30,392 nucleotides of DNA from CAYUIV01 sp964444925. Its GTDB lineage: Bacteria; Pseudomonadota; Gammaproteobacteria; Diplorickettsiales; Diplorickettsiaceae. The notes below the pieces were generated by a model. The model did not search any database. It saw only the letters and a program-made list of their open reading frames with translations, and was not told the DNA's origin. Of the stretch, positions 1 to 7,470 are shown piece by piece. The stretch is taken from positions 1 through 30,392 of the forward strand of contig CAYUIV010000010.1 in the NCBI GenBank assembly GCA_964444925.1. The letters run 5' to 3'. Positions within the stretch are counted from its first letter, which is position 1, and every line of letters begins with the position of its first letter. Position numbers and translations under genes: made by a program.

Positions 1-414
1 ATTAAGTGTAATAACGGGGGCTTTGATACAAGCGCCCAAGCATTCAGATTCTCTAAGGGTAAATTGTTGATTGGGTGTTGTTTGTCCAAAAGTAAGATTT
101 AATGTTTTTTGAATATGGTTTACCAGCATCGCACAGCCATTTAACATGCAAGAAACATTCGTACAAATGCTAATTACGTTTCTACCCACTGGCTGAAGCT
201 CAAACATAGAGTAAAATGTCACGACTTCATAAGCAGTAATATGGGGAACTTTAATATAGTCAGCCACTGCTTGAATAAGCTGATCCGAGAGCCAACCTTG
301 ATGAAATTTTTGAGTGATCAATAACGCAGGAATTAGTGCTGACTGACGACAATCTTTAGGATATTTTGCAATCCATTTTTCAATTTCGATCTGTAAAATT
401 TTTGATAACATCAT
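1..414 (-). CDS. nuoE: NADH-quinone oxidoreductase subunit E (partial, C-terminus off the left edge)
   Basis: NuoE is the 24-kDa thioredoxin-fold subunit of the peripheral arm of complex I. It carries the 2Fe-2S cluster N1a beside the NADH/FMN site of NuoF. Reading the minus strand from the ATG at 414 gives 138 codons open to the edge. The four cluster ligands are visible as C84-x4-C89 and C125-x3-C129, the second inside ECLGAC, and the AYEVVTFYSMF block is typical of the family. A second ATG follows immediately (MMLSK). The gene starts 34 nt after the nuoD stop, in the order A-B-C-D-E, so it is co-transcribed; nuoF would be expected next to the left but lies outside. No clear Shine-Dalgarno is seen. 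About the last 25-30 residues are missing. Confidence 0.94.
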   Translation of the reverse strand, partial: MMLSKILQIEIEKWIAKYPKDCRQSALIPALLITQKFHQGWLSDQLIQAVADYIKVPHITAYEVVTFYSMFELQPVGRNVISICTNVSCMLNGCAMLVNHIQKTLNLTFGQTTPNQQFTLRESECLGACIKAPVITLN

Positions 415-448
415 ATATTTTTTATAGTGACAATTGTTGCAGTGTGCA

Positions 449-1702
449 TTAACGATCAATTTCTCCAAACACAATGTCAAAGCTAGATAAGATTGCAACA
501 AGATCAGCAAGTACATGGCCTTTTACTACTTTTCCAAGTGCGGCAAGATGTGGAAAACCGGCAGAGCGAATTTTTACACGATAAGGTTTGTTGGCACCAT
601 CTGAAATAATATAAATACCAAATTCTCCTTTAGGGTGTTCAATCGCTGCGTATGCTTCTCCAGGGGGTAAGCAATATCCTTCTGTAAACAATTTAAAATG
701 ATGAATTAAAGATTCCATGTTACCTTTCATTTTTTCACGTTTAGGTGGCATGATTTTATGATCGTTTAACATAGTAGGTCCTGCATTTTGTTTCAACCAT
801 TGAATACATTGCTGAATAATTTGATTAGACTGACGCATTTCTTCAACACGTACAAGATATCTGTCATAGCAATCTCCATTTGATCCAATAGGAATTTCAA
901 ACTGTAATTGGTCATAAATTTCATAGGGTTGTTTTTTACGTAAGTCCCATGCAATTCCTGAACCTCTTAACATAGGTCCTGTGCAGCCAAAAGCAATTGC
1001 ATCTTCAGGAGACAACACGCCAATACCCACTGTACGCTGCTTCCAAATACGATTATCTGTTAAAAGTGTTTCATATTCATCAATTGCTTTAGGAAATCGT
1101 TGTGCAAAATTTTCTAGAAAATCAAGAAGAGAGCCTTGACGATTCATATTCTTGCGATCTGCTTCTTTTTGAGAAAACCATTTAGATGGTTTATATTGTG
1201 GCATCTTTTCTGGTAAATCACGGTAAACGCCCCCTGGACGAAAATAAGTAGCATGCATCCTAGCGCCAGAGACTGCTTCGTAACAATCTAAAAGGTTTTC
1301 TCGTTCTCGAAAACAATATAAAAATACGCTCATTGCTCCAATGTCTAATGCATGTGCACCAAGCCAGAGTAAATGGTTCAAAATTCTGGTTACTTCATCA
1401 AACATGACGCGAATATATTGTGCTCTTTGCGGTGCTTGTATTTTCAGTAACTTTTCAATTGCTAAGACATAGCTGTGCTCGTTACACATCATAGATACAT
1501 AATCGAGTCGATCCATATAACCAATATTTTGATTATAAGGTTTAGATTCGGCAAGCTTTTCCGTCGCACGATGTAATAATCCGATATGAGGATCAGCATT
1601 TTGAATGACTTCACCTTCCATTTCTAAAACTAAACGAAGTACACCATGTGCTGCAGGATGTTGTGGACCAAAATTGATTGTATAGTTCTGAAGTTCAGGC
1701 AT
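449..1702 (-). CDS. nuoD: NADH-quinone oxidoreductase subunit D (49-kDa)
   Basis: NuoD is the 49-kDa subunit of complex I. With NuoB it forms the quinone-reduction chamber at the base of the peripheral arm. The family start is clear: MPELQNYTINFGPQHP, with the GPQHPAAHG loop that lines the quinone site, and the C-terminus is the usual FDIVFGEIDR. I chose the ATG at 1702 (417 aa). The frame stays open another 40 codons upstream, but that part lies inside nuoC and matches nothing in the family. The chosen start overlaps the nuoC stop by 8 nt, which suggests translational coupling. NuoC and NuoD are separate, not fused as in Escherichia coli. No key residue appears to be missing. Confidence 0.98.
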   Translation of the reverse strand: MPELQNYTINFGPQHPAAHGVLRLVLEMEGEVIQNADPHIGLLHRATEKLAESKPYNQNIGYMDRLDYVSMMCNEHSYVLAIEKLLKIQAPQRAQYIRVMFDEVTRILNHLLWLGAHALDIGAMSVFLYCFRERENLLDCYEAVSGARMHATYFRPGGVYRDLPEKMPQYKPSKWFSQKEADRKNMNRQGSLLDFLENFAQRFPKAIDEYETLLTDNRIWKQRTVGIGVLSPEDAIAFGCTGPMLRGSGIAWDLRKKQPYEIYDQLQFEIPIGSNGDCYDRYLVRVEEMRQSNQIIQQCIQWLKQNAGPTMLNDHKIMPPKREKMKGNMESLIHHFKLFTEGYCLPPGEAYAAIEHPKGEFGIYIISDGANKPYRVKIRSAGFPHLAALGKVVKGHVLADLVAILSSFDIVFGEIDR

Positions 1703-2423
1703 CGCTTGTTTTATCTTCAAATATTGTATCTTCTTCAAACTCTCGGATAACTTTTGGCACTGATGTACGTGGCACAACAGAAGAGACTGGTTCATAGATA
1801 ACTTGTTGTTGTTTTCCATCAAATCTTACTTCTTGGTAACCAATGAGAGGAAAATCTTTTCGAAAGGGATAGCCAGAAAAGCCATAATCTGTAAGAAGAC
1901 GTCTTAGATCATGATGTCCTTTGAATAAAATGCCGTATAAATCATACGCTTCGCGTTCGTACCAATTTGCAGCTGGCCAAATGTTGATTACAGAATCGAT
2001 AGTGGGTAAAAGTTTTCCTTCGCTATTTGAAATATTTACTTTTGGAAAAACTTTTAAACGTAATCGAGTATTTTGAGATAAAGAAAGTAAATGGTACACG
2101 ACGGCAAAACGTTCATTTTTCCAGCTATTAAGTCGTTGATTATGATTAGCATCGATCCCTCTATCAAAACCACTATAGGTGGCTGTTTGTGTTTTCCACT
2201 CGCTTTTTCCATATTCCTGATAATCCACGCCACAAATATCAGTTAACATATTATAATTAAAAGGCGCTGCTTTAAGCGTTTGACTAACGTTTTGCAGGCA
2301 GTCAGGTAACACTTCTAGCGTTAAAATGGTATCTGGTACACTGACTTTTATCAGTGCTTTGTTTAAAGTAGCATGTAATGCCTCAATGAGTGAGGTTAGA
2401 TTGTTTTGAGCTACACCTGACAT
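1695..2423 (-). CDS. nuoC: NADH-quinone oxidoreductase subunit C (30-kDa)
   Basis: NuoC is the 30-kDa subunit of the peripheral arm of complex I. It packs against NuoD and NuoB and has no cofactor. The protein has 242 aa. The family signature is seen as NWYEREAYDLYGILFKGH followed by DLRRLLTDYGFSGYPFRKDFP. The insert around residues 70-100 (GKSEWKTQTATYSGF) is like that of the beta/gamma-proteobacterial version. The C-terminus (VPRTSVPKVIREFEED) is also typical. The ATG at 2423 lies 15 nt after the nuoB stop, with only a weak Shine-Dalgarno. The 3' end overlaps nuoD by 8 nt. Confidence 0.97.
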   Translation of the reverse strand: MSGVAQNNLTSLIEALHATLNKALIKVSVPDTILTLEVLPDCLQNVSQTLKAAPFNYNMLTDICGVDYQEYGKSEWKTQTATYSGFDRGIDANHNQRLNSWKNERFAVVYHLLSLSQNTRLRLKVFPKVNISNSEGKLLPTIDSVINIWPAANWYEREAYDLYGILFKGHHDLRRLLTDYGFSGYPFRKDFPLIGYQEVRFDGKQQQVIYEPVSSVVPRTSVPKVIREFEEDTIFEDKTSDA

Positions 2424-2438
2424 TGTTACGCCATTATA

Positions 2439-2921
2439 CTAGGTACGATCAATTACAACTATTTTACTGATTTTTTTTTGCAGTTGTATAATACCATAAA
2501 TCAAAGCTTCTGCAGTGGGAGGGCAACCAGGTACATAGATGTCAACAGGAACAATACGATCACACCCCCTTGTAACGGAATAGGAGTAGTGGTAATAACC
2601 ACCGCCATTAGCACAACTTCCCATTGAAATAACCCAACGCGGTTCTGCCATTTGATCATAAATTCTGCGTAGTGCAGGTGCCATCTTGTTGCATAAAGTA
2701 CCTGCAACAATCATGACGTCAGCTTGTCTTGGACTTGGTCTAAATATTACACCTAACCTATCCATATCATAACGTGATGCGCTGGCGTGCATCATTTCAA
2801 TGCCACAGCAAGCAAGACCTAGTGTTACCGGCCATAATGAATTGCCTCGAGCCCAATCTAGCAATTGCTCAAAGGATGCCGTCATAAAACCTTGGTGTTG
2901 TGTAGCGTTAATTATGTCCAT
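2439..2921 (-). CDS. nuoB: NADH-quinone oxidoreductase subunit B (PSST, cluster N2)
   Basis: NuoB holds the last 4Fe-4S cluster (N2), which passes electrons to quinone. All expected ligands are visible: the adjacent pair in LACCGIEMM, the Cys in MGSCANGGGYYHYSYS, and the Cys in YVPGCPPT. I chose the ATG at 2921 (160 aa, MDIINATQ) over one seven codons upstream (MEKRNTG). An AAGGA Shine-Dalgarno sits about seven bases before it, and 160 aa is the usual length. With this start the gene overlaps the nuoA stop by 10 nt; with the longer start, by 31 nt. Second gene of the minus-strand nuoABCDE run. Confidence 0.97.
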   Translation of the reverse strand: MDIINATQHQGFMTASFEQLLDWARGNSLWPVTLGLACCGIEMMHASASRYDMDRLGVIFRPSPRQADVMIVAGTLCNKMAPALRRIYDQMAEPRWVISMGSCANGGGYYHYSYSVTRGCDRIVPVDIYVPGCPPTAEALIYGIIQLQKKISKIVVIDRT

Positions 2922-3265
2922 TCCAGTATTCCTTTTTTCCATTCATAAAGTAAGCCCAAAAATAAGATAGATACAAAACATAACATTGCCCAAAACGCTT
3001 TGATACCTATATGGCGTAAACTTACTGCCCAAGGAAATAAGAAAGCCGTTTCAATGTCAAAAATGATAAAAGAAATAGCAACACGGTAATACTTCGTGTT
3101 AAAAGACGCACGTGCATCTCCAAAAGTAGGAAAGCCACATTCGTATATTTCTGACTTTGCTGCATAAGGATGAGAAGGACTGATCCATCCCCCAATGAGC
3201 AATGCAATGACGCTAAGTAAGATACCAAAAAGAATAAATAGTAGTATAGGCAAGTAAGATAACAT
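2912..3265 (-). CDS. nuoA: NADH-quinone oxidoreductase subunit A
   Basis: NuoA is a small membrane subunit of complex I with three helices; its first loop covers the quinone channel. The ATG at 3265 gives 117 aa beginning MLSYLPILLFILFGILL, a clean first helix at a normal family length. The frame is open 23 codons further upstream, but that part is hydrophilic and unlike the family. The loop motif YECGFPTFGDARASFNTKYYRVAISF (Cys within YECG) is diagnostic, followed by FIIFDIETAFLFPWA. It is the first gene of the minus-strand nuo run and diverges from potC across 145 nt. The start has no strong Shine-Dalgarno; its leader contains the nested inverted repeats described separately. Confidence 0.97.
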   Translation of the reverse strand: MLSYLPILLFILFGILLSVIALLIGGWISPSHPYAAKSEIYECGFPTFGDARASFNTKYYRVAISFIIFDIETAFLFPWAVSLRHIGIKAFWAMLCFVSILFLGLLYEWKKGILEWT

Positions 3266-3285
3266 TCTATCTGTTTTTAAATAGC

Positions 3286-3340
3286 AAGTAGTTGACGATA
3301 GCTCTATCCTATATTGATGCAATATGGCTTGCAACTACTT
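3286..3340. other. Nested inverted repeats in the nuoA/potC divergent spacer (possible structured leader RNA)
   Basis: An outer perfect 9-bp inverted repeat, AAGTAGTTG (3286-3294) and CAACTACTT (3332-3340), encloses two smaller perfect ones: GATAG-CT-CTATC (3297-3308) and ATATTG-ATG-CAATAT (3311-3325). As RNA, either strand could fold into a closing stem carrying two hairpins (a three-way junction). On the minus strand it would lie 21 nt before the nuoA ATG. I do not recognise the fold as a known riboswitch or tRNA. The repeats are seen directly; any function is inference. Confidence 0.45.
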
Positions 3341-3341
3341 C

Positions 3342-3370
3342 TTTCCATCTGAAATGAACTAGCGTATAAA
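3342..3370 (+). promoter_or_regulatory. Candidate sigma70 promoter for potCD
   Basis: A -35-like TTTCCA (3342-3347) is followed after 17 nt by a -10-like TATAAA (3365-3370). That would start transcription near 3377, about 34 nt before the potC ATG. The -10 is a 5/6 match and the -35 a 4/6 match. In such AT-rich DNA this is suggestive only. Confidence 0.35.
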
Positions 3371-3410
3371 CTATGTATTTAAGTCAATGATTAACAGGTA
3401 AAAATGTTTT

Positions 3411-4178
3411 ATGAAAAATTGGCTAAAACTAAGTTATATCTTTCTAATCTATCTATTTTTGTATTTACCTATCATTGTTTTAGTTGTTTACTCATTTAAT
3501 AATGCTAGTTTTACCATGCAATGGCAAGGCTTTACCTGGCATTGGTACCAACAACTGTTGCAAAATAGTCGTCTGTTACAAATGGCACTGCATTCGTTTT
3601 TATTAGCTATCTCCGCTGCAACGCTTGCCACTGTATTTGGAATATTAGCAGCGACTTCAATGTATCGTTATCGCTTTTACGGAAGAAAAAGTTTATACCT
3701 ATTGATTTTTCTACTCGTTGTCTCGCCTGAAATTGTGATGGCAATTTCACTTCTTTCTTTTTTCACATACCTAAAAGTGCCTTTAGGTTTTATGAGTTTA
3801 CTACTTGCGCATACCACTTTTTGTATTCCTTTTACAACAATGACAATTTATAGTCGTCTCATTGAAATGGACAGTAATCTTATTAAAGTAGCTAAAGATC
3901 TTGGGGCAAGCGAATGGCGCATACTACATCAAGTACTTTTTCCTTTAATTAAATTGAGTGTTTTAGCAGGATGGCTATTAAGTTTAACTTTATCACTTGA
4001 TGATTTTATTATTAGTTTTTTCCTTAGTGGTCCTGAATTTCCTGTATTACCTTTAGAAATTTACTCTTGGGTTCGCTTAGGTATCAAGCCTGAGTTAAAT
4101 GCACTTTGTTCCGTATCGCTTGGCCTGACATTAACCCTTGTGCTAATTTCGCAATTTTTACTGAAAGAAAAAAAATGA
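3411..4178 (+). CDS. potC: Spermidine/putrescine ABC transporter permease PotC
   Basis: PotC is one of two inner-membrane permease subunits of the PotABCD polyamine importer. The 255-aa protein has about six hydrophobic segments, the first at residues 8-28. The ABC-permease EAA loop, which contacts the ATPase, is seen as IKVAKDLGASEWRILHQVLFP. The conserved block SLDDFIISFFLSGP follows, as in PotC proteins. It begins 145 nt from the divergent nuoA and overlaps potD by 4 nt (ATGA). Normally potA and potB precede potC; neither is here, so they lie elsewhere or are lost. The related YdcV/PotI permeases are an alternative name, but adjacency to a PotD-type binding protein supports PotC. Confidence 0.92.
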   Translation: MKNWLKLSYIFLIYLFLYLPIIVLVVYSFNNASFTMQWQGFTWHWYQQLLQNSRLLQMALHSFLLAISAATLATVFGILAATSMYRYRFYGRKSLYLLIFLLVVSPEIVMAISLLSFFTYLKVPLGFMSLLLAHTTFCIPFTTMTIYSRLIEMDSNLIKVAKDLGASEWRILHQVLFPLIKLSVLAGWLLSLTLSLDDFIISFFLSGPEFPVLPLEIYSWVRLGIKPELNALCSVSLGLTLTLVLISQFLLKEKK

Positions 4179-5215
4179 TTCACTACATTCTCATTTGTTT
4201 GTTTACCTTAAGCCTCTGCTACACACCCGTTGTTTTTTCAGAAAAAGCCGTACTTAATGTTTATAGTTGGGGTAATTATATTGCCGAAGAAGTATTAGAA
4301 AAGTTCACGAAAGAAACAGGCATCACCGTTAATTATAGTACTTATGAAAGTAACGAAGCGCTTTACACAAAACTAAAAAATACAAACCGTCATGGCTACG
4401 ATATTATTGTGCCATCAAGCTATATTGCACAAAGAATGATACAAGAGCATATGCTAGAGCCACTCAATAAAAAAAATCTTTCAAATTTTAAACATATAGA
4501 TCACCGTTTACTTAACAAATCACATGATCCTCTCAATAAATACACTGTACCCTACTTATTTAGTGCAACCGGTCTTGTTATCAACGAAAAATTTCATAAA
4601 GTAGATCAAGAGAAAAGTTGGAACGTATTGTGGGATCAAAGATTCAAAAACCGTTTGTTACTACTTGATGATATGCGTGAAGTGTTTTCCGTTGCACTTT
4701 TATCGTTAGGATTTTCGCCTAATACCCACGATGTAACGCAAATTACTCAAGCGTATCAAAAGTTAAAAAGATTATTAAGTAATGTCCTCGTGTTCAGTAG
4801 CGAAAGTGCGAGTAGTCATTATGCTGATGAAGAATTAAAAGTAGGGATGGGTTGGAATGGTGACATTTACCGTGCAAATCATTTGAACAAAGCCATTCAG
4901 TTTTTTTACCCTAAAGAAGGGTATATTTTATCGATTGATAGTCTTGCTGTGATACGTAATGCCAAAAATAAAAAAGAGGCTTACCGTTTCATTAATTTTT
5001 TACTTGAACCTAAAATTGCTGCAAAAATTAGTCTTGCAACAGGCTATGCTACTGCAAATCAATCTGCAAAAGCTTTTCTTCCTAAAAAAATGTGCAGCAA
5101 TGAAATGATTTATCCTTCTGAAAAAGTTTTGAGCAAAGGTATCCTACAGTTATTTTCCCATCAGCAAACGCTCTTGTATGAGAAATACTGGGAATTGCTT
5201 AAAATGCAAAGTTAG
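4175..5215 (+). CDS. potD: Spermidine/putrescine-binding periplasmic protein PotD
   Basis: PotD is the periplasmic receptor that delivers polyamines to PotBC. It has 346 aa from the ATG at 4175, close to the usual 348. An N-terminal signal peptide is plain (hydrophobic residues 4-18, likely cleavage near VVFS-EKA). Conserved ligand-site blocks are seen: NVYSWGNYI near the mature N-terminus, LLLDDMREVFSVAL (the Asp and Glu that bind the amine in the E. coli protein), and GMGWNGDIYRAN (Trp and Asp). The frame is open 23 codons upstream inside potC, but the ATG that overlaps the potC stop by 4 nt gives the signal peptide. Translation is probably coupled to potC. Confidence 0.94.
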   Translation: MIHYILICLFTLSLCYTPVVFSEKAVLNVYSWGNYIAEEVLEKFTKETGITVNYSTYESNEALYTKLKNTNRHGYDIIVPSSYIAQRMIQEHMLEPLNKKNLSNFKHIDHRLLNKSHDPLNKYTVPYLFSATGLVINEKFHKVDQEKSWNVLWDQRFKNRLLLLDDMREVFSVALLSLGFSPNTHDVTQITQAYQKLKRLLSNVLVFSSESASSHYADEELKVGMGWNGDIYRANHLNKAIQFFYPKEGYILSIDSLAVIRNAKNKKEAYRFINFLLEPKIAAKISLATGYATANQSAKAFLPKKMCSNEMIYPSEKVLSKGILQLFSHQQTLLYEKYWELLKMQS

Positions 5216-5546
5216 GCTAATGAGAAATAGTAAAAAAAACATGTGCTGCTAAAAGATCTTAGCTATTGTGACTACACTTAATCAAACACACAGCCAAAGC
5301 AAGCTGGCTCAAAATAGTTTGTATGCAAGCTTTTTATCTAAAAGCAACAAAAACATTGAAACAAATAAATAAAAATAATCATTGTATCACTGTAATAGCA
5401 CACTATCTATTTCATCTTCAAACCTATTCTTTATTCAAAACACTATTCAAAACACTATTTAATTTTTCTACCGACATAGCTAGGTACACTTAAAAGTATT
5501 GTACTGTGATAAGAAGTTTTGCTAGTATATTTTTTATTTTTATTCA
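5216..5546. other. Intergenic region potD-folC without a recognisable gene
   Basis: This 331-nt AT-rich stretch has no credible open frame. The only local structure I see is a 12-nt unit, TATTCAAAACAC, present twice in direct tandem (5432-5455) followed by a partial third copy (TATT). No convincing promoter for folC: a TATATT at 5526-5531 lies close to the start codon but lacks a good -35. Confidence 0.5.
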
Positions 5547-6815
5547 TTGACATTGTCTTTATCTAGTTGGTTAACATACCTTGAAAAAAAGCCTAAAAAT
5601 TCACTTGAAAAATGTGAACAATTTCGACAGTTTAAAAAACTGACACGCTTACTCAATTTAACGGTATGGAATAACCCAGTCATTACAGTCACCGGTACAA
5701 ACGGAAAAGGCTCTTGCGTTGCGCTACTGAGTACCATTTTGAAAGCAGCAGGCTACCGAGTTGGAAGTTACACTTCACCTCACCTTCTACACTATAACGA
5801 GCGTATTCAAATTAATAACCACCCCGTTTCAGATGAAGCGTTATGCCGCACTTTTGCATATATCGAAAATGCTCGAAAAAATATGCATCTTAGTTATTTT
5901 GAGTTTAGTACTTTAGCTGCTTTACTCCTTTTTAGAGAGGAAAACTTAGATATTATTATTTTGGAAGTAGGTATTGGCGGTCGGCTTGATGCGGTTAATG
6001 CAGTTGATAATACGTTTTCAATGATTACAAGTATTGATCTTGACCACACTTATCTTTTGGGTAATACACGTGAAGCAATTGCATGGCAAAAGTCAGGTAT
6101 TATGCGTCCTAACACACCTTGCGTATGGGGTGAATCATCTTTCATGCCCCAAGCAGTACGAAGATATGCACGACAGCTCAATACTAAACTATTTATATAT
6201 TACCAGCATTTTAAAGTCATTAGGCACCATAGTACGTGGACTTGGAGAGGAAAAGAAAAAACATTAAAACATTTACCAAAACCTATTTCTTTACTTTTAA
6301 CAAATGCCGCCATGGTTTTACAAACGATTGCACTGTTAGATATCATCATTCCTATCCCAGAAAATGCAATACGCCAGGGATTACAAGCCACCTTTCTGCC
6401 CGGTCGCTTTCAAATAATTAGAAGTATAGATAAAGCAACACTTATTTTAGACGTTGCACACAACCCTGCTAGTACACGCCTATTAAGAAGAAATTTAAAT
6501 ACAGTGTCTAGTCGACACTTTATTGCAGTGGTAGGTATGTTACATGATAAAGATATTCAAGGCGCGGTATTGCCTTTAATCGACAAAATAACTCATTGGT
6601 ACATTGGACGGCTCACAGATCAGAAAAGTGCAGATCCTCTTAAGATGAAACAATTCATATCAAAACATACATCACGTACGGTTGAAAACCATGACAGTAT
6701 TGTAGCCGCATTTGAAAAAGCTAAAGTACTTGCTAGCCCTATAGATACAATCATTGTCTTTGGCTCTTTTCGTACAGTTGCTACAATTTTAAAAGAGATC
6801 AATAGAAAACATTAA
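5547..6815 (+). CDS. folC: Bifunctional dihydrofolate synthase / folylpolyglutamate synthase
   Basis: FolC adds glutamate to dihydropteroate and extends the glutamate tail of reduced folates, using ATP in the cytosol. The protein has 422 aa and a Mur-ligase-type ATP loop, GTNGKGS, at residues 50-56. The folate-loop region YTSPHLLHYNERIQIN and the central-domain block EVGIGGRLDAVNA are typical. Further blocks are DHTYLLGNTREAIAWQKSGI and, at the start of the C-terminal domain, LDVAHNPAS. There is no ATG near the expected N-terminus. The start is TTG, either 5547 or 5553 (MTLSLSSWLTYLE); I use the first. In many gammaproteobacteria folC sits between accD and dedD; here it stands alone. Confidence 0.96.
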   Translation: MTLSLSSWLTYLEKKPKNSLEKCEQFRQFKKLTRLLNLTVWNNPVITVTGTNGKGSCVALLSTILKAAGYRVGSYTSPHLLHYNERIQINNHPVSDEALCRTFAYIENARKNMHLSYFEFSTLAALLLFREENLDIIILEVGIGGRLDAVNAVDNTFSMITSIDLDHTYLLGNTREAIAWQKSGIMRPNTPCVWGESSFMPQAVRRYARQLNTKLFIYYQHFKVIRHHSTWTWRGKEKTLKHLPKPISLLLTNAAMVLQTIALLDIIIPIPENAIRQGLQATFLPGRFQIIRSIDKATLILDVAHNPASTRLLRRNLNTVSSRHFIAVVGMLHDKDIQGAVLPLIDKITHWYIGRLTDQKSADPLKMKQFISKHTSRTVENHDSIVAAFEKAKVLASPIDTIIVFGSFRTVATILKEINRKH

Positions 6816-6851
6816 CTTTTTTTATATTGTTTAGCCATAGACTAAAAAATC

Positions 6852-6893
6852 TGTCTTAGCTTACCAATTACGATGAGTAAGCTATTTTAGACA
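6852..6893 (+). terminator. Hairpin after folC, possible terminator
   Basis: A perfect 8-bp inverted repeat, TAGCTTAC (6857-6864) and GTAAGCTA (6877-6884), is flanked by a further 5-bp pair, TGTCT (6852-6856) and AGACA (6889-6893), with a TTTT bulge on the 3' side. It lies 37 nt after the folC stop. The T-tract is short and sits within the bulge, so it is a weak intrinsic terminator or only an RNA-stabilising hairpin. Confidence 0.4.
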
Positions 6894-7235
6894 TAAGAAC
6901 TTACCGTTTTTTTCTTGTTTTCGTAACTAATATTTCATAAAAATCTTTTCACATGAGACAGTGTAGGTAAACAGCAATTTTAAAGCACTGAAACTATTTT
7001 TTTAGAAAAATTTTTATTACTGCTCACAATTAAATAAAGTATGATTGCATTTCTTCACTGCTTTTTATCAAGGAAGTATTAAAGCCATTTGCTATACCGT
7101 ACAACGCTTTATTAAGTAAAATTTTGTTACCTCGATATTTAATATTTATTTACACAACAAAAAAAAGCTAAATACTTACTGTAGCTCAATAGTAGTCACT
7201 TGCCTTCACTAGGCTACTCAAATGTCTATGATCAT

Positions 7236-7264
7236 TTGACTTTGTTCATCAGAAAATTTATATA
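7236..7264 (+). promoter_or_regulatory. Candidate sigma70 promoter for nuoG-nuoH-ftsW-murC-murB
   Basis: TTGACT (7236-7241, 5/6 match) is followed by a 17-nt spacer and TATATA (7259-7264). A slightly later TATATT (7261-7266) is a better -10 hexamer but leaves a 19-nt spacer. It is the best promoter-like pair in the 655-nt gap and would give a leader of about 200 nt. Confidence 0.5.
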
Positions 7265-7470
7265 TTTTTTAAAATAAAAAACAGCCACTTCAAAAAGATT
7301 TAAAACTAAAAATTTATCTCACTGTATTTCTTTCAGCATAATTGCTTTTCAATGAAATTTTTTGTGGGTATCTCAATGTAACTATTAATACTTGTATCCT
7401 TCTCTCAATATCTCATAAGATGAGTGTTATATTGATAACGTATTTTTTTACATTTTTAAAAAATTTTATT

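Larger units (their letters stand above)
6816..7470. other. Long intergenic region folC-nuoG
   Basis: This 655-nt stretch is the longest gene-free part of the window. It is AT-rich, with stops in all frames and no remnant I can recognise. It holds the folC hairpin near its left end and the nuoG promoter near 7236-7264. In the nuoG frame it is open from 7342, but those 43 codons are not NuoG-like. The predicted nuoG leader is about 200 nt long. Confidence 0.55.

Noticed and set aside
3266..3334. A 23-codon N-terminal extension of nuoA
   Set aside because: It is hydrophilic and lies in the nested-repeat element; the ATG at 3265 gives the normal length and first helix.
3286..3340. tRNA-like cloverleaf in the nuoA/potC spacer
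   Set aside because: The outer stem is 9 bp, there is no T-loop TTC and only two inner hairpins, so it is not a tRNA.
5432..5459. 12-nt tandem repeat in the potD-folC gap as a CRISPR or iteron array
   Set aside because: Only two full units with no spacers and no nearby replication or cas gene; likely simple duplication.
7342..7470. A 43-codon N-terminal extension of nuoG
   Set aside because: The frame is open but the residues are unlike any NuoG, and the ATG at 7471 starts the ferredoxin domain as in the family.
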